A DNA stretch of 64,000 bases from Leptospiraceae bacterium (lineage in GTDB: Bacteria; Spirochaetota; Leptospiria; Leptospirales; Leptospiraceae): NCBI GenBank assembly GCA_024233865.1, contig JACKPA010000002.1, forward strand, positions 310,001 to 374,000. Reading direction: 5' to 3'. Under the pieces are notes generated by a model that worked only from the letters and a program-made list of their open reading frames with translations, did not search any database and was not told where the DNA came from. Below are positions 35,901-43,484 of the stretch, one piece after another (position 1 is the first letter of the stretch; each line of letters opens with the position of its first letter). The translations under genes were made by a program, and so were the position numbers.

Positions 35901-36430
35901 TTTTCTTTTTTTAGCCAAAGTGCAAATTTTGCTACGTGATAATTACCAGGTAGTCCCAAAGATTTAAACAATATTCTTAAAACTGCCAACCTAACACTTC
36001 CTCTAGCTGCAGAACCTAAAGTTCCGGAAGCCGCGTGTAACCCACCCATACGAGATCCGGCAGTAGATAATTCCTTTAAAAGGTCTTTTATGGAATTTGG
36101 TAATTGGACGATGGAACGAGAGGTAGAACCATCAGGAAATTTTGTATCTACCCAAAGAGCCCTAAGCATCTTTACTAAATGAGATTTACCGGAACCAAAA
36201 AAGCCACTCACCCAAACTGCTGGTTGGCTAGCCTGGTTTAGATTTTTTAAGAAAGTCTCTAGAATCAATTCCAAACCCTTCTCATATTGACCCTCACAAA
36301 CAAATGTTTCCAGTTCGTACCTCAGAACTTCTAGATATGAATCTTCAGTACCATCATTGACGTTAGAAACACCATCGTTTAATAATTTTCTATCTGTTGG
36401 ATCAATAGAATAGATTTCTCGGTTTAACAT
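32984..36430 (-). CDS. brxC: BREX P-loop ATPase BrxC
   Basis: The large BREX ATPase (related to PglY), 1148 residues. Walker A is GFFGSGKSH (from residue 77) and Walker B LFVFDE (about 263-268). The N-terminus MLNREIYSIDPTDRKLLNDG is typical. The rest is helical, with long coiled regions and no other motif that I can name. It follows brxB by 13 bases, so brxABC are clearly one operon. It probably acts with BrxB and PglZ in a complex; that is known of the family, not seen here. Confidence 0.95.
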   Translation of the reverse strand: MLNREIYSIDPTDRKLLNDGVSNVNDGTEDSYLEVLRYELETFVCEGQYEKGLELILETFLKNLNQASQPAVWVSGFFGSGKSHLVKMLRALWVDTKFPDGSTSRSIVQLPNSIKDLLKELSTAGSRMGGLHAASGTLGSAARGSVRLAVLRILFKSLGLPGNYHVAKFALWLKKENIYEILKERVQPKDQEDWIYILDMFYSDENLHKTLVDLKPKLFPNQEDCSSLLTKIYPTVTDISNDDFIRAIKESLTTEDGKFPLTLFVFDEVQQYIGEDVQKSIYIQEVVETCSKSFSGKLMFIGTGQTAITGTAFIKKLEGRFTVRVELSDADVDSVIRKVILAKKPNVMKPLEELLFKHQGEISRHLGNTSLSHKPEENAVFPLDYPILPIRRKFWEKSLRNLDATGTDSQLRNQLSMVHRAIKTNLEKPLGSIIPTDYLFFEAAEKMVQSRNLPRKVYEKSVKLKNGNEDEKLLGRAIGVIFLIGKISAKNKDIGLRSSVDTIADLLLDDLNEGSTILRSKLPLILDNAKDIIMRVGDEYRIQTEESTAWNDEFYNQRSLLANEPHRIEDERNDRIKKKFAQQVKLTGIHQGKSKESRDIFPYFESTLPKDHTEKLTIWVRNGWTIDENSVLADARQLDSNSSTILVYIPKRSADDLRHQLIDFKAATATLDKKGSPNSAEGQEAKAAMETTKRNAEAKIDELLLECLSGTRVFQSGGVEIIGDSLQDAIHEGIEKSLLRLFPHFDLCDHVGWGYVYENARKGAADALKAIHYDGEAKNQDVCKRILSFIGSGKSGGDIRSNFKQPPFGWTNDSIDGALFVLLVSNLIRATDENQKNVDFKKLERKTISKTIFKVENNPPSTQQRIQIRQLFSKLGISSKSNEESQKVPEFLESLINLAKRSGGEPPKPEIPNPSILEEIRLSGGNEQLHILYNAREEISHLIEEWKSVSTTIDKRWDEWTLLKRLSFCSEGLEDRDEIISQVDTIEKDRLLLQNPNPIPNLIQELTQKLRTQLNHLKDRFELTWNQGEEKLENDSHWMGLSPEQRHQLRLPHGFIESGKPVIDLSSNESILNFLEYTSLNSFENLIMAMPSRYDQMLLEAAQLLEPKARKGNLPQATLKTDEDVDTYVEKVSVYLKEEIKKGPIIIQ

Positions 36431-36443
36431 ATTACTTCCTTAT

Positions 36444-36995
36444 TTAAAAATCTTTGTTTGATGTAATGGGGATTGCATGATAATTCCAACCATCATAAGC
36501 GTCCAAATGTCTATATATATTGTTTTCATAACTTCCAGGAAACATAACAACTAACCTGCCCTCCAATAATCTTGAAAATTCTTTAACTAAATTGCTGACT
36601 GAGAGAAAACCAAATAAAGAAGCAACACCGTAAATACAAACTACAGAATTATCATCAACTTCTTGGGTTTTAAGATAGGTTTCAAATTTTTTGATAAGAT
36701 ATTTCAAATAATATTCTGGTGGGTCTGGAAAAGTTTCCGGTTTTTTAAAAAAGCTTTTAGCGTATCGTTCTTGTGACATCCATTCTGCAAACGTATCAGT
36801 TAAATCAAACTGGAACCAAGAATGATTTGCTTTGGAAGTTGCAAGTTGAAATTCCCCTAAATGAGACCTCAATTTTAATTCGTCATTCATATTGTAGATG
36901 CAAAATATAACTCTTTGTTCAGCTGCTACACCTTCTCTCCAAGGAACAGATATAAAATTACTATATGATTCTATCAATTTTTTAATTCGATTCAA
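36444..36995 (-). CDS. brxB: BREX protein BrxB (DUF1788)
   Basis: A 183-residue DUF1788 protein, core member of type 1 BREX. Recognisable parts are SVPWREGVAAEQRVIFCIYN near the N-terminus and LVVMFPGSYENNIYRHLD-AYDGWNYHA near the end, the family hallmark. The start is a TTG overlapping the brxA stop (TTGA), which implies coupled translation. It has no known enzymatic motif and is thought to link BrxC and PglZ. Confidence 0.94.
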   Translation of the reverse strand: MNRIKKLIESYSNFISVPWREGVAAEQRVIFCIYNMNDELKLRSHLGEFQLATSKANHSWFQFDLTDTFAEWMSQERYAKSFFKKPETFPDPPEYYLKYLIKKFETYLKTQEVDDNSVVCIYGVASLFGFLSVSNLVKEFSRLLEGRLVVMFPGSYENNIYRHLDAYDGWNYHAIPITSNKDF

Positions 36996-37768
36996 GATTT
37001 GTTCCTTTTTTGTTTTGTAAAATTTGAAAAACTAACTTCAACAATATTTCCTGCTTTTTTAAAATCTAACCAACCCCTTGAAGAGGCATCATAAGCAAAA
37101 TTATACCCTCTTTCAGGTGAACATTCAATGCTTTTCATATATTCGGATTGGAATAAAAGTTCCCCTCGCATTCCCTCTAAATATCCCAATAATAGAGCAA
37201 AAGAAATAGCTCCAGAGGATAGGCTTGGATTTATTCTTGTCTTTTTAACTTTACCAGTTAAGTGACCTGATTGACTAAATGTAGACCTTAGATTTCTGAC
37301 TAGAGATTGGAGGGTTTTTTCCGTAATATTTTCGTATGTTTTATACCTTAATTTTTCTATTAGGTATTCAACGCTAAGAATTTCCCCGTAAGGTATATCT
37401 AAAATAAAAGGAATTGAAATTCTAACATAAAAATCTCTAAAATAAGCCAAAAGAAATGCTAAAAGTCTTCTTCCATCAGTATCACAATTCCAATAATACA
37501 AAAAACTCTGAAAAATATAGGATTCTTTGTCCAAAATGTATAGAGACCTTAATCTTTCGAAAGATATTTTCCGATTATTCAAAGTCTTTTTAGAAAGACA
37601 ATTCTCTTCAATTATGGCTTTTTTAATTTTTGGTGGATCAAATTCACTATCATTCATGTAAGAAATTAGCAAGTCAATTTCCTTATACATCATAGTCCTT
37701 GATAGGTGCACACTATGAGAAGTTTGTTTATCTATCTTTTCTAATATATATTCATTATTTTTTGACAT
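36992..37768 (-). CDS. brxA: BREX protein BrxA (DUF1819)
   Basis: A 258-residue DUF1819 protein, the first gene of the BREX operon. The pattern of helices with SRTMMYKEIDLLISYMN, the LLAFLLAYFRDFY segment and the C-terminal LLLGYLEG-MRGELLFQSEY fit the family, which has a NusB-like fold and binds DNA in characterised examples. The ATG at 37768 follows a 409-base intergenic stretch that must hold the operon promoter. No -35/-10 pair of good spacing is obvious on this strand. Confidence 0.9.
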   Translation of the reverse strand: MSKNNEYILEKIDKQTSHSVHLSRTMMYKEIDLLISYMNDSEFDPPKIKKAIIEENCLSKKTLNNRKISFERLRSLYILDKESYIFQSFLYYWNCDTDGRRLLAFLLAYFRDFYVRISIPFILDIPYGEILSVEYLIEKLRYKTYENITEKTLQSLVRNLRSTFSQSGHLTGKVKKTRINPSLSSGAISFALLLGYLEGMRGELLFQSEYMKSIECSPERGYNFAYDASSRGWLDFKKAGNIVEVSFSNFTKQKRNKS

Positions 37769-37998
37769 TGTGTTAAAGCAATTACAGATAATACGTTTTT
37801 TAGGCTTTCTTGAGTGTTTGCTTTTGTCAATCTATACTTTCCATTTTCCATGATTTTTCATATAGAAAGTCCGTTTTTCCGGTGTAAAGCCAAACACCCA
37901 GAAATTTTTCCTTGACAATAGATTTTATTATATTCACCTAAATCTATAAAAAATTCTTAATAACTTAGTCTTTTTTGTTAAAAAAATAGCTATTATGT

Positions 37999-38021
37999 TC
38001 CCTTTCCTGTTAGGAGAGGGA
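37999..38021. repeat. Hairpin repeat, sibling of the element at 61833-61855
   Basis: Arms tccctttcct (37999-38008) and aggagaggga (38012-38021) pair at all ten positions, one of them a G-U type, around gtt. The core matches the palindrome at 61833-61855 (cccctctcct, aat, aggagagggg), so two copies of one repeat family occur in this window, one intergenic and one coding. Confidence 0.75.
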
Positions 38022-38140
38022 TAGATTGAGCTTGGTGCAAAAGAACAGGTTGACGGGGATAGGTGAAATAACTTCTTGCCGAGAATTGCTGATGAATTAC
38101 GACCTCTTTTCGTTATTCACTGGGTACAACACATATTTAC

Positions 38141-38177
38141 TTGACAGATTTAATTTCTTCCACGTTATTTATATAAT
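38141..38177 (+). promoter_or_regulatory. Candidate promoter close to a leaderless start
   Basis: TTGACA (38141-38146) is followed after 18 bases by TTATTT (38165-38170), so transcription would begin about at the ATG at 38178. No ribosome-binding site precedes that ATG. The stretch ttgacagattt is also found upstream of the gene at 48448, at nearly the same distance. Confidence 0.45.
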
Positions 38178-38867
38178 ATGAGAAGTTTGATAATTCGATT
38201 TTTAGATTGTGAAGGACCAGGGGTAATTGAGGATATTTTAAAAGAAAAAGGATATTCCGTCACCTATCACGATGCTTATAAAAAAGGCTTACATCTTATA
38301 CCGGAATCACACCAAATATTTGATATAATTGTATTGATGGGAGGACCACAGACTGTATATGATCCGGGACAATATTCTTTTTTTGCTCCTTATTTCGAGT
38401 TGGTGGAAGATTCCTTAGAAATTCCTAACAATAAGGTGATCGGAGTCTGTTTAGGCTCACAAATCCTCGCAAAAGTTTTAGGTGGAGAAGTTAAAAAAGG
38501 TGAAAAAGGTGTGGAAGTAGGCTTTTCAAAAGTTCAAGGGATAAACAAAACACATCCGATTTTTGCCGGAATCGAGTCAAACGAAATGCTAGCTTTTCAT
38601 TTACATGAAGATACTTTTACTTTACCCAAGGGTACAGAGCATTTATTATCAAGTTCAATGTATGAAAATCAAATGTTTTCTTACCAAAATAGAGCGTTTG
38701 CCCTACAATGTCATTTAGAGTTGACTTTTCCTATGTTACAAGTTTGGCAACGTGTCCATAAAAAATACATGGAACCCCTAGGTTATTCTCTCGATTTTAT
38801 GAGAGAAAAACAAGTTCAAATGGAAAAAGATGCAAAGATTATTTTTAACAACATAATTCAACTTTAA
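38178..38867 (+). CDS. Class I glutamine amidotransferase-like protein
   Basis: A 229-residue stand-alone type 1 glutamine amidotransferase domain, similar to the amidotransferase half of GMP synthase. The triad is intact: Cys91 in GVCLGSQ, His179 and Glu181 in LQCHLELT. Such free-standing proteins hydrolyse glutamine or gamma-glutamyl bonds; the partner or acceptor is unknown. The ATG has no ribosome-binding site and lies where transcription from the TTGACA promoter would begin, so it may be leaderless. secA follows after 26 bases on the same strand. Confidence 0.87.
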   Translation: MRSLIIRFLDCEGPGVIEDILKEKGYSVTYHDAYKKGLHLIPESHQIFDIIVLMGGPQTVYDPGQYSFFAPYFELVEDSLEIPNNKVIGVCLGSQILAKVLGGEVKKGEKGVEVGFSKVQGINKTHPIFAGIESNEMLAFHLHEDTFTLPKGTEHLLSSSMYENQMFSYQNRAFALQCHLELTFPMLQVWQRVHKKYMEPLGYSLDFMREKQVQMEKDAKIIFNNIIQL

Positions 38868-38893
38868 TAAAAATTATAAAAAATGGAACGAGT

Positions 38894-41707
38894 ATGTTTA
38901 ATAAAGTTTTACAATTTGTTTTTGGAAGCAAATACGAAAGAGATTTAAAATGGCTAAAGCCAATTGTTATAAAGATTAATTCTTTAGAAGAAGAAATTAG
39001 CAAACTAACTGACGCTGAATTAAAATCACAAACAATAAAATTCAAAGAAAGGATAAAGTCTGGTGAAACCCTAGATGACATTTTACCAGAAGCTTTTGCA
39101 ACGGTAAGAGAAGCGTCTTACAGGACTTTAGGAATGCGACATTTTGATGTGCAAATGATGGGTGGGATCGTCCTTCACAAAGGAAAAATTGCGGAGATGA
39201 AGACGGGGGAAGGAAAAACCCTTACGTCTACCCTAACAATTTATTTGAATGCCCTGACCGAAAAAGGTGTACACGTTGTAACGGTAAACGATTATTTGGC
39301 TCGAAGGGATGCGAATTGGATGAAACCCATATATGAATTTTTGGGTGTAAGTGTGGGATTTATACAACACGATATGGACTACAAAGACAGACAAGAGGCT
39401 TACCAATGTGATATTACCTATGGGACAAACAATGAGTTTGGTTTTGATTATTTACGGGATAATATGGTTTCCCATAAAGAGCATAAAGTACAAAAAGAGT
39501 TTTATTATGCGATAGTGGATGAGGTTGACTCGATATTGATAGACGAGGCTCGTACGCCTTTGATCATATCCGGTCCGACAGACGATACTACAGATAAATA
39601 CGTTAAAATAGATGTCATTATCCCCAAGCTAAAAGGAAAAGAACAGTTTGATGTTGAAGAAAAGCCTGAGGGACAAAAGTATGAAGAATCTGAAAAGATT
39701 TGGGATTATGACATTGATGAAAAAGCCAAAAACGTTCTTTTAACGGAAACGGGTGTAAGTAACGTAGAAAAACTCTTGGGGATTGATAACCTGTATGCTC
39801 CAGAGCACATTGATATGGTTCACCACGTTCACCAGGCTTTAAAGGCTCATAAAATATTCCAAATAGACGTTGATTATGTTGTCCAAGACGGCGAAGTAAT
39901 CATAGTAGATGAATTTACGGGAAGATTGATGCCCGGACGAAGGTATTCTGACGGACTTCACCAAGCATTGGAAGCAAAAGAAAGGGTGACAATTGCACAG
40001 GAATCCCAAACCCTTGCGTCCATTACCTTTCAAAACTTTTTTAGACTGTATGAAAAGTTGGCAGGTATGACCGGAACTGCTGATACGGAAGCAGAAGAGT
40101 TTGCTAAAATCTACAGTTTGGACGTTGTAGTCGTTCCTTCCAATATGCCTTTGATACGGATCGACCATCCGGATAGAGTCTATAGAACGGAAAGAGAAAA
40201 GTTTGATGCCATCGCAAGAGAGATAAAGGAATGTTACCAAAAAAAGCAACCTGTTCTTGTCGGAACCATTTCCATCGAAAAATCGGAATTTTTATCCAAT
40301 AAATTAAAGGGAATCGGAATTCCTCACAGTGTGCTAAACGCCAAATACCACGAAAAGGAAGCTGAAATTGTATCTAATGCTGGGAAGCCCGGTGGTGTCA
40401 CTATTGCAACTAATATGGCTGGTCGTGGTACTGATATTGTTTTGGGTGGTTCTCCGGTTTACAAAGAATTGATGGATGCCTGGACGGACGAAGACGAGAC
40501 CATTAATAAATTTCGAAATGCAATAAAGAAGTTCGATTTTGATCAAGCCAAGCTCGTTTATGAAAATTTGAACTCTCAAAACAAAAAGAAAAAAGCAAAA
40601 GAAATTTTAGACGAAGCAGCTAAATGGCAAATCAACCACAATGAAGTTTTGGAAAGTGGCGGATTGCATATTTTAGGGACAGAAAGGCACGAAGCAAGAA
40701 GGATTGACAATCAGCTAAGAGGTCGTTCCGGTCGCCAAGGTGATCCCGGCTCGAGTCGGTTTTATCTCTCTTTGGAAGACGATTTGATGCGAATCTTTGG
40801 CTCGGACAGAATTTCGAGTATTATGCAAAGATTAGGGATGGAAGAAGGGCAGGAAATTGAGCATAAAATGGTCAGCAATGCAATAGCCAGGTCCCAAAAA
40901 AGAGTGGAAGGCCACAACTTTGATATAAGAAAACACCTTTTGGAATATGATGATGTGATGAACCGCCAAAGGATTTTTGTTTATAACCTTCGAAATGACA
41001 TTTTATACGAAAGACAAAAAACGGGTGAAATTACCAAAAAATGGCTAGAAGAAGTAATTGAAGCCAACATCTTACTCTATTGCGAAACGAATAATACGGG
41101 TGCTTGGAACAAAGATGGCTTAAATGATTGGTTAAAAAGTTTAAATCCTCGTTTGATGGTGAATCCGGAAAAATTTTCAGAAAATCCAAAAGCTCAACTC
41201 GCTTTGTTCGACTGGGTTATGGAAGAAGTCAGTGCAATCTACCAAAAAAAAGCCGAATCTGTCGGATTGGATACTTGGTCTTATTTGGAAAGAAACGTTC
41301 TTCTGGATATTATTGATCATAGATGGAAAGAACACCTATATACTATGGATCATCTTAGAGAAGGAATCTGGACGGTTGGTTATGGAGACAAAAATCCTTT
41401 GATCGAATACAAGCTACAAGGCTTTCGATTATTCGATCAACTTGTTGAAAATATGAAGCAGGAAGTGATTGAGTTTCTGTTAAAAGTGGAAGTCAAAGAG
41501 AAGTATGAAATTTCCGATGAGGTTGCCGAATATCAAAGAATCGGTGAAGAGAATGTGGATATTGATATTTTTGGTGGTGCGATGGGACCAAATTCTGCAG
41601 CAACTCATTCTTCTTTGAATACAAATAAAAGAAAGGTTGATCCGAATACTTCTCATAGCGCAGGTGGTTCTTCCGAGCGAAAATCAAAAAGAAGAAGAAA
41701 AAGATGA
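38894..41707 (+). CDS. secA: Preprotein translocase ATPase SecA
   Basis: The motor that drives unfolded proteins through SecYEG. The 937 residues include Walker A MKTGEGKT (102-109), NEFGFDYLRDNM, the DEVDSILIDEARTPLIISGP helicase segment, GTAD/TEAEEF, TNMAGRGTDIVLGG and GLHILGTERHEARRIDNQLRGR. The C-terminus ends in a basic SERKSKRRRKR and lacks the cysteine-rich zinc-binding tail of many SecA proteins. Its stop overlaps the next start by four bases. Confidence 0.97.
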   Translation: MFNKVLQFVFGSKYERDLKWLKPIVIKINSLEEEISKLTDAELKSQTIKFKERIKSGETLDDILPEAFATVREASYRTLGMRHFDVQMMGGIVLHKGKIAEMKTGEGKTLTSTLTIYLNALTEKGVHVVTVNDYLARRDANWMKPIYEFLGVSVGFIQHDMDYKDRQEAYQCDITYGTNNEFGFDYLRDNMVSHKEHKVQKEFYYAIVDEVDSILIDEARTPLIISGPTDDTTDKYVKIDVIIPKLKGKEQFDVEEKPEGQKYEESEKIWDYDIDEKAKNVLLTETGVSNVEKLLGIDNLYAPEHIDMVHHVHQALKAHKIFQIDVDYVVQDGEVIIVDEFTGRLMPGRRYSDGLHQALEAKERVTIAQESQTLASITFQNFFRLYEKLAGMTGTADTEAEEFAKIYSLDVVVVPSNMPLIRIDHPDRVYRTEREKFDAIAREIKECYQKKQPVLVGTISIEKSEFLSNKLKGIGIPHSVLNAKYHEKEAEIVSNAGKPGGVTIATNMAGRGTDIVLGGSPVYKELMDAWTDEDETINKFRNAIKKFDFDQAKLVYENLNSQNKKKKAKEILDEAAKWQINHNEVLESGGLHILGTERHEARRIDNQLRGRSGRQGDPGSSRFYLSLEDDLMRIFGSDRISSIMQRLGMEEGQEIEHKMVSNAIARSQKRVEGHNFDIRKHLLEYDDVMNRQRIFVYNLRNDILYERQKTGEITKKWLEEVIEANILLYCETNNTGAWNKDGLNDWLKSLNPRLMVNPEKFSENPKAQLALFDWVMEEVSAIYQKKAESVGLDTWSYLERNVLLDIIDHRWKEHLYTMDHLREGIWTVGYGDKNPLIEYKLQGFRLFDQLVENMKQEVIEFLLKVEVKEKYEISDEVAEYQRIGEENVDIDIFGGAMGPNSAATHSSLNTNKRKVDPNTSHSAGGSSERKSKRRRKR

Positions 41708-42945
41708 AAAAAGTCCCCGAACTATTAATGCCAGCAGGAAGCTTTGATAAACTAAAAATAGCCTATATGTATGGAGCTGATGCTGTGTATTGTGGGGTTC
41801 CCAGGTTTTCTTTGAGAGCTAGAGAAAATGAGTTCACAATGGAAACCTTGGCCCAGTCTGTACAAACAGCCAGAGAATGGGAAAAAAAAATCTATTTCAC
41901 TGTCAATGGTATACCACGCAATTCCAAAGTTCCGAGCTATTCTAAATATTTAAAAGAAATGGCTTCTTTTAAACCGGACGGATTCATTATGGCTGACCCT
42001 GGCTTAATTATGATAACCAGGGAGGAAGCTCCTGAAATCAATGTGCATATATCTGTCCAAGCAAATACCATGAATTATGCAACCGTAAAATTTTGGCAAA
42101 AAATCGGAGCAACAAGGGTCATTTTATCCAGAGAAGTTAGCATTGACGAAATAAAAAAGATTCGAGAAGAAGTGCCTGAAATTGAGTTAGAAGTATTTGT
42201 CCATGGTGCTATCTGTATTGCTCATAGTGGTCGTTGCCTTATGAGCAATTATTTTAAAAATAGAGATGCAAACCAAGGAGCTTGCAACAATGCTTGTAGG
42301 GATAAACTGCAAGTATTCGTCACGAATCCTCGCCAAAACGACGAGTTGATGCCAATGGAAGAGGATGAAGATGGAACATTTTTAATGAATTCCAAAGATT
42401 TGAGAGCCATTGAATTTTTGGAAGAAATTACGGAGGCAGGAGTTGATTCCATCAAAGTAGAGGGTCGAACCAAAAATGATTATTATGTTGCTTTGGTTGC
42501 TCGTACCTACAGAAAAGCTTTGGATAACCTACGGGAAAATAAAGAATTTGATAGAAACCTTCTAAAAGAATTGGACAAAGTTGCTTCTAGAGGGTATTTT
42601 TCAGGATTTTTAACTCGAGGAATGGAAGATCGTGTTTCTGTAGAAGAAAGAGAATTTCAGAATTATAAAGAAGGCTTAAGCCGTATTCAATCCCAGGTAT
42701 ATGTAGGTAGAGTAAACAAATTCGAACCCACCGAAAGTTTGATAAGAATTGAAATAAAAAACAAAATTCAAAAAGGAGATGTATTGGAAGTTTATTCTCC
42801 GGGGAAAGAATTTACGAATACATTCGAAGTAACAGAAATCTTTTTCAAGAATCAACCAAAAAACGTTATTAGCGGAGGTATGGGAGAAGTCTCACTAAAA
42901 GTCCCTTATGAAATCCTGGAAAATTCCTTTTTGAGTTTGGTTTAA
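41704..42945 (+). CDS. U32 family protein (TrhP-like)
   Basis: A 413-residue U32 protein; members of this group with iron-sulfur cysteines take part in tRNA or rRNA hydroxylation rather than proteolysis. It opens PELLMPAGSFDKLKIAYMYGADAVYCG and carries the U32 signature EVFVHGAICIAHSGRCLMSN, followed by NQGACNNACR. The spacing resembles TrhP (YegQ), which hydroxylates tRNA uridine-34, but RlhA-like activity cannot be excluded. The ATGA overlap with secA implies translational coupling. Confidence 0.88.
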   Translation: MKKVPELLMPAGSFDKLKIAYMYGADAVYCGVPRFSLRARENEFTMETLAQSVQTAREWEKKIYFTVNGIPRNSKVPSYSKYLKEMASFKPDGFIMADPGLIMITREEAPEINVHISVQANTMNYATVKFWQKIGATRVILSREVSIDEIKKIREEVPEIELEVFVHGAICIAHSGRCLMSNYFKNRDANQGACNNACRDKLQVFVTNPRQNDELMPMEEDEDGTFLMNSKDLRAIEFLEEITEAGVDSIKVEGRTKNDYYVALVARTYRKALDNLRENKEFDRNLLKELDKVASRGYFSGFLTRGMEDRVSVEEREFQNYKEGLSRIQSQVYVGRVNKFEPTESLIRIEIKNKIQKGDVLEVYSPGKEFTNTFEVTEIFFKNQPKNVISGGMGEVSLKVPYEILENSFLSLV

Positions 42946-43027
42946 AAGTCCATACGGGAGTTCAGGCAAATGTAACAGATAAACTTTTTTAAAATAGTTT
43001 TGCAATTATTTCTGAATTTTTTGACTT

Positions 43028-43426
43028 TTATTGGTCTATCTTAATTACCCTAAATGGTTGCATACCAAGTCTCAACTTATCCATTGGGAAGAGTTTAACC
43101 TCATCTCCTTCCAATAGTTCGTTATCATTTACATAAGTTTTGTTTTTAGATCCCAGGTCGCGGACGTATATACCATCCTCTTTTAAAAGGAGTTCACAAT
43201 GTTTTCGAGATATGTCATTGTATTTTTCCAATTCGTCCGTAATTTCTCTACCAAGGGTGCATGATTTTTTGATTATAAGCTTGGAACCATCAGAACTATG
43301 CTGCAATGTAATACAAGTTGGTGGTTTCAGTTGCGATATTGCTTCTATCAAACGAATATTCATATGAATGTCACAAAAATCTTCTGATTCATCATATTGT
43401 GTTTCACATATCGGGCAGTATTTCAT
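43028..43426 (-). CDS. FHA domain protein with N-terminal Cys cluster
   Basis: A 132-residue cytosolic protein. The first 20 residues hold a CxxC and a third Cys with His (YCPICETQYDESEDFCDIH), a likely small metal-binding motif. An FHA domain follows: LGREITD, then NDISRKHCELLLKEDGIYVRDLGSKNKTYVN, with the Arg, Ser-Arg-Lys-His and Asn residues that recognise phosphothreonine. It may read out Ser/Thr kinase signals, though no kinase is adjacent. It stands alone between the U32 gene and the glycosyltransferase block. Confidence 0.88.
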   Translation of the reverse strand: MKYCPICETQYDESEDFCDIHMNIRLIEAISQLKPPTCITLQHSSDGSKLIIKKSCTLGREITDELEKYNDISRKHCELLLKEDGIYVRDLGSKNKTYVNDNELLEGDEVKLFPMDKLRLGMQPFRVIKIDQ

Positions 43427-43484
43427 ATTAAGCTCCTTATATGAATAGATAACATTAACATTTTTATATAGAAGAGGCTACTTT

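Larger units (their letters stand above)
37769..38177. other. Divergent intergenic region upstream of BREX and the amidotransferase gene
   Basis: This 409-base stretch separates brxA (minus) from the amidotransferase gene (plus). It contains a hairpin repeat at 37999-38021, a TTGACA at 37912-37917 without a good -10, and the TTGACA-type promoter candidate at 38141. I found no tRNA, small RNA or open frame of note. BREX transcription must start here, but I cannot place its promoter. Confidence 0.6.
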
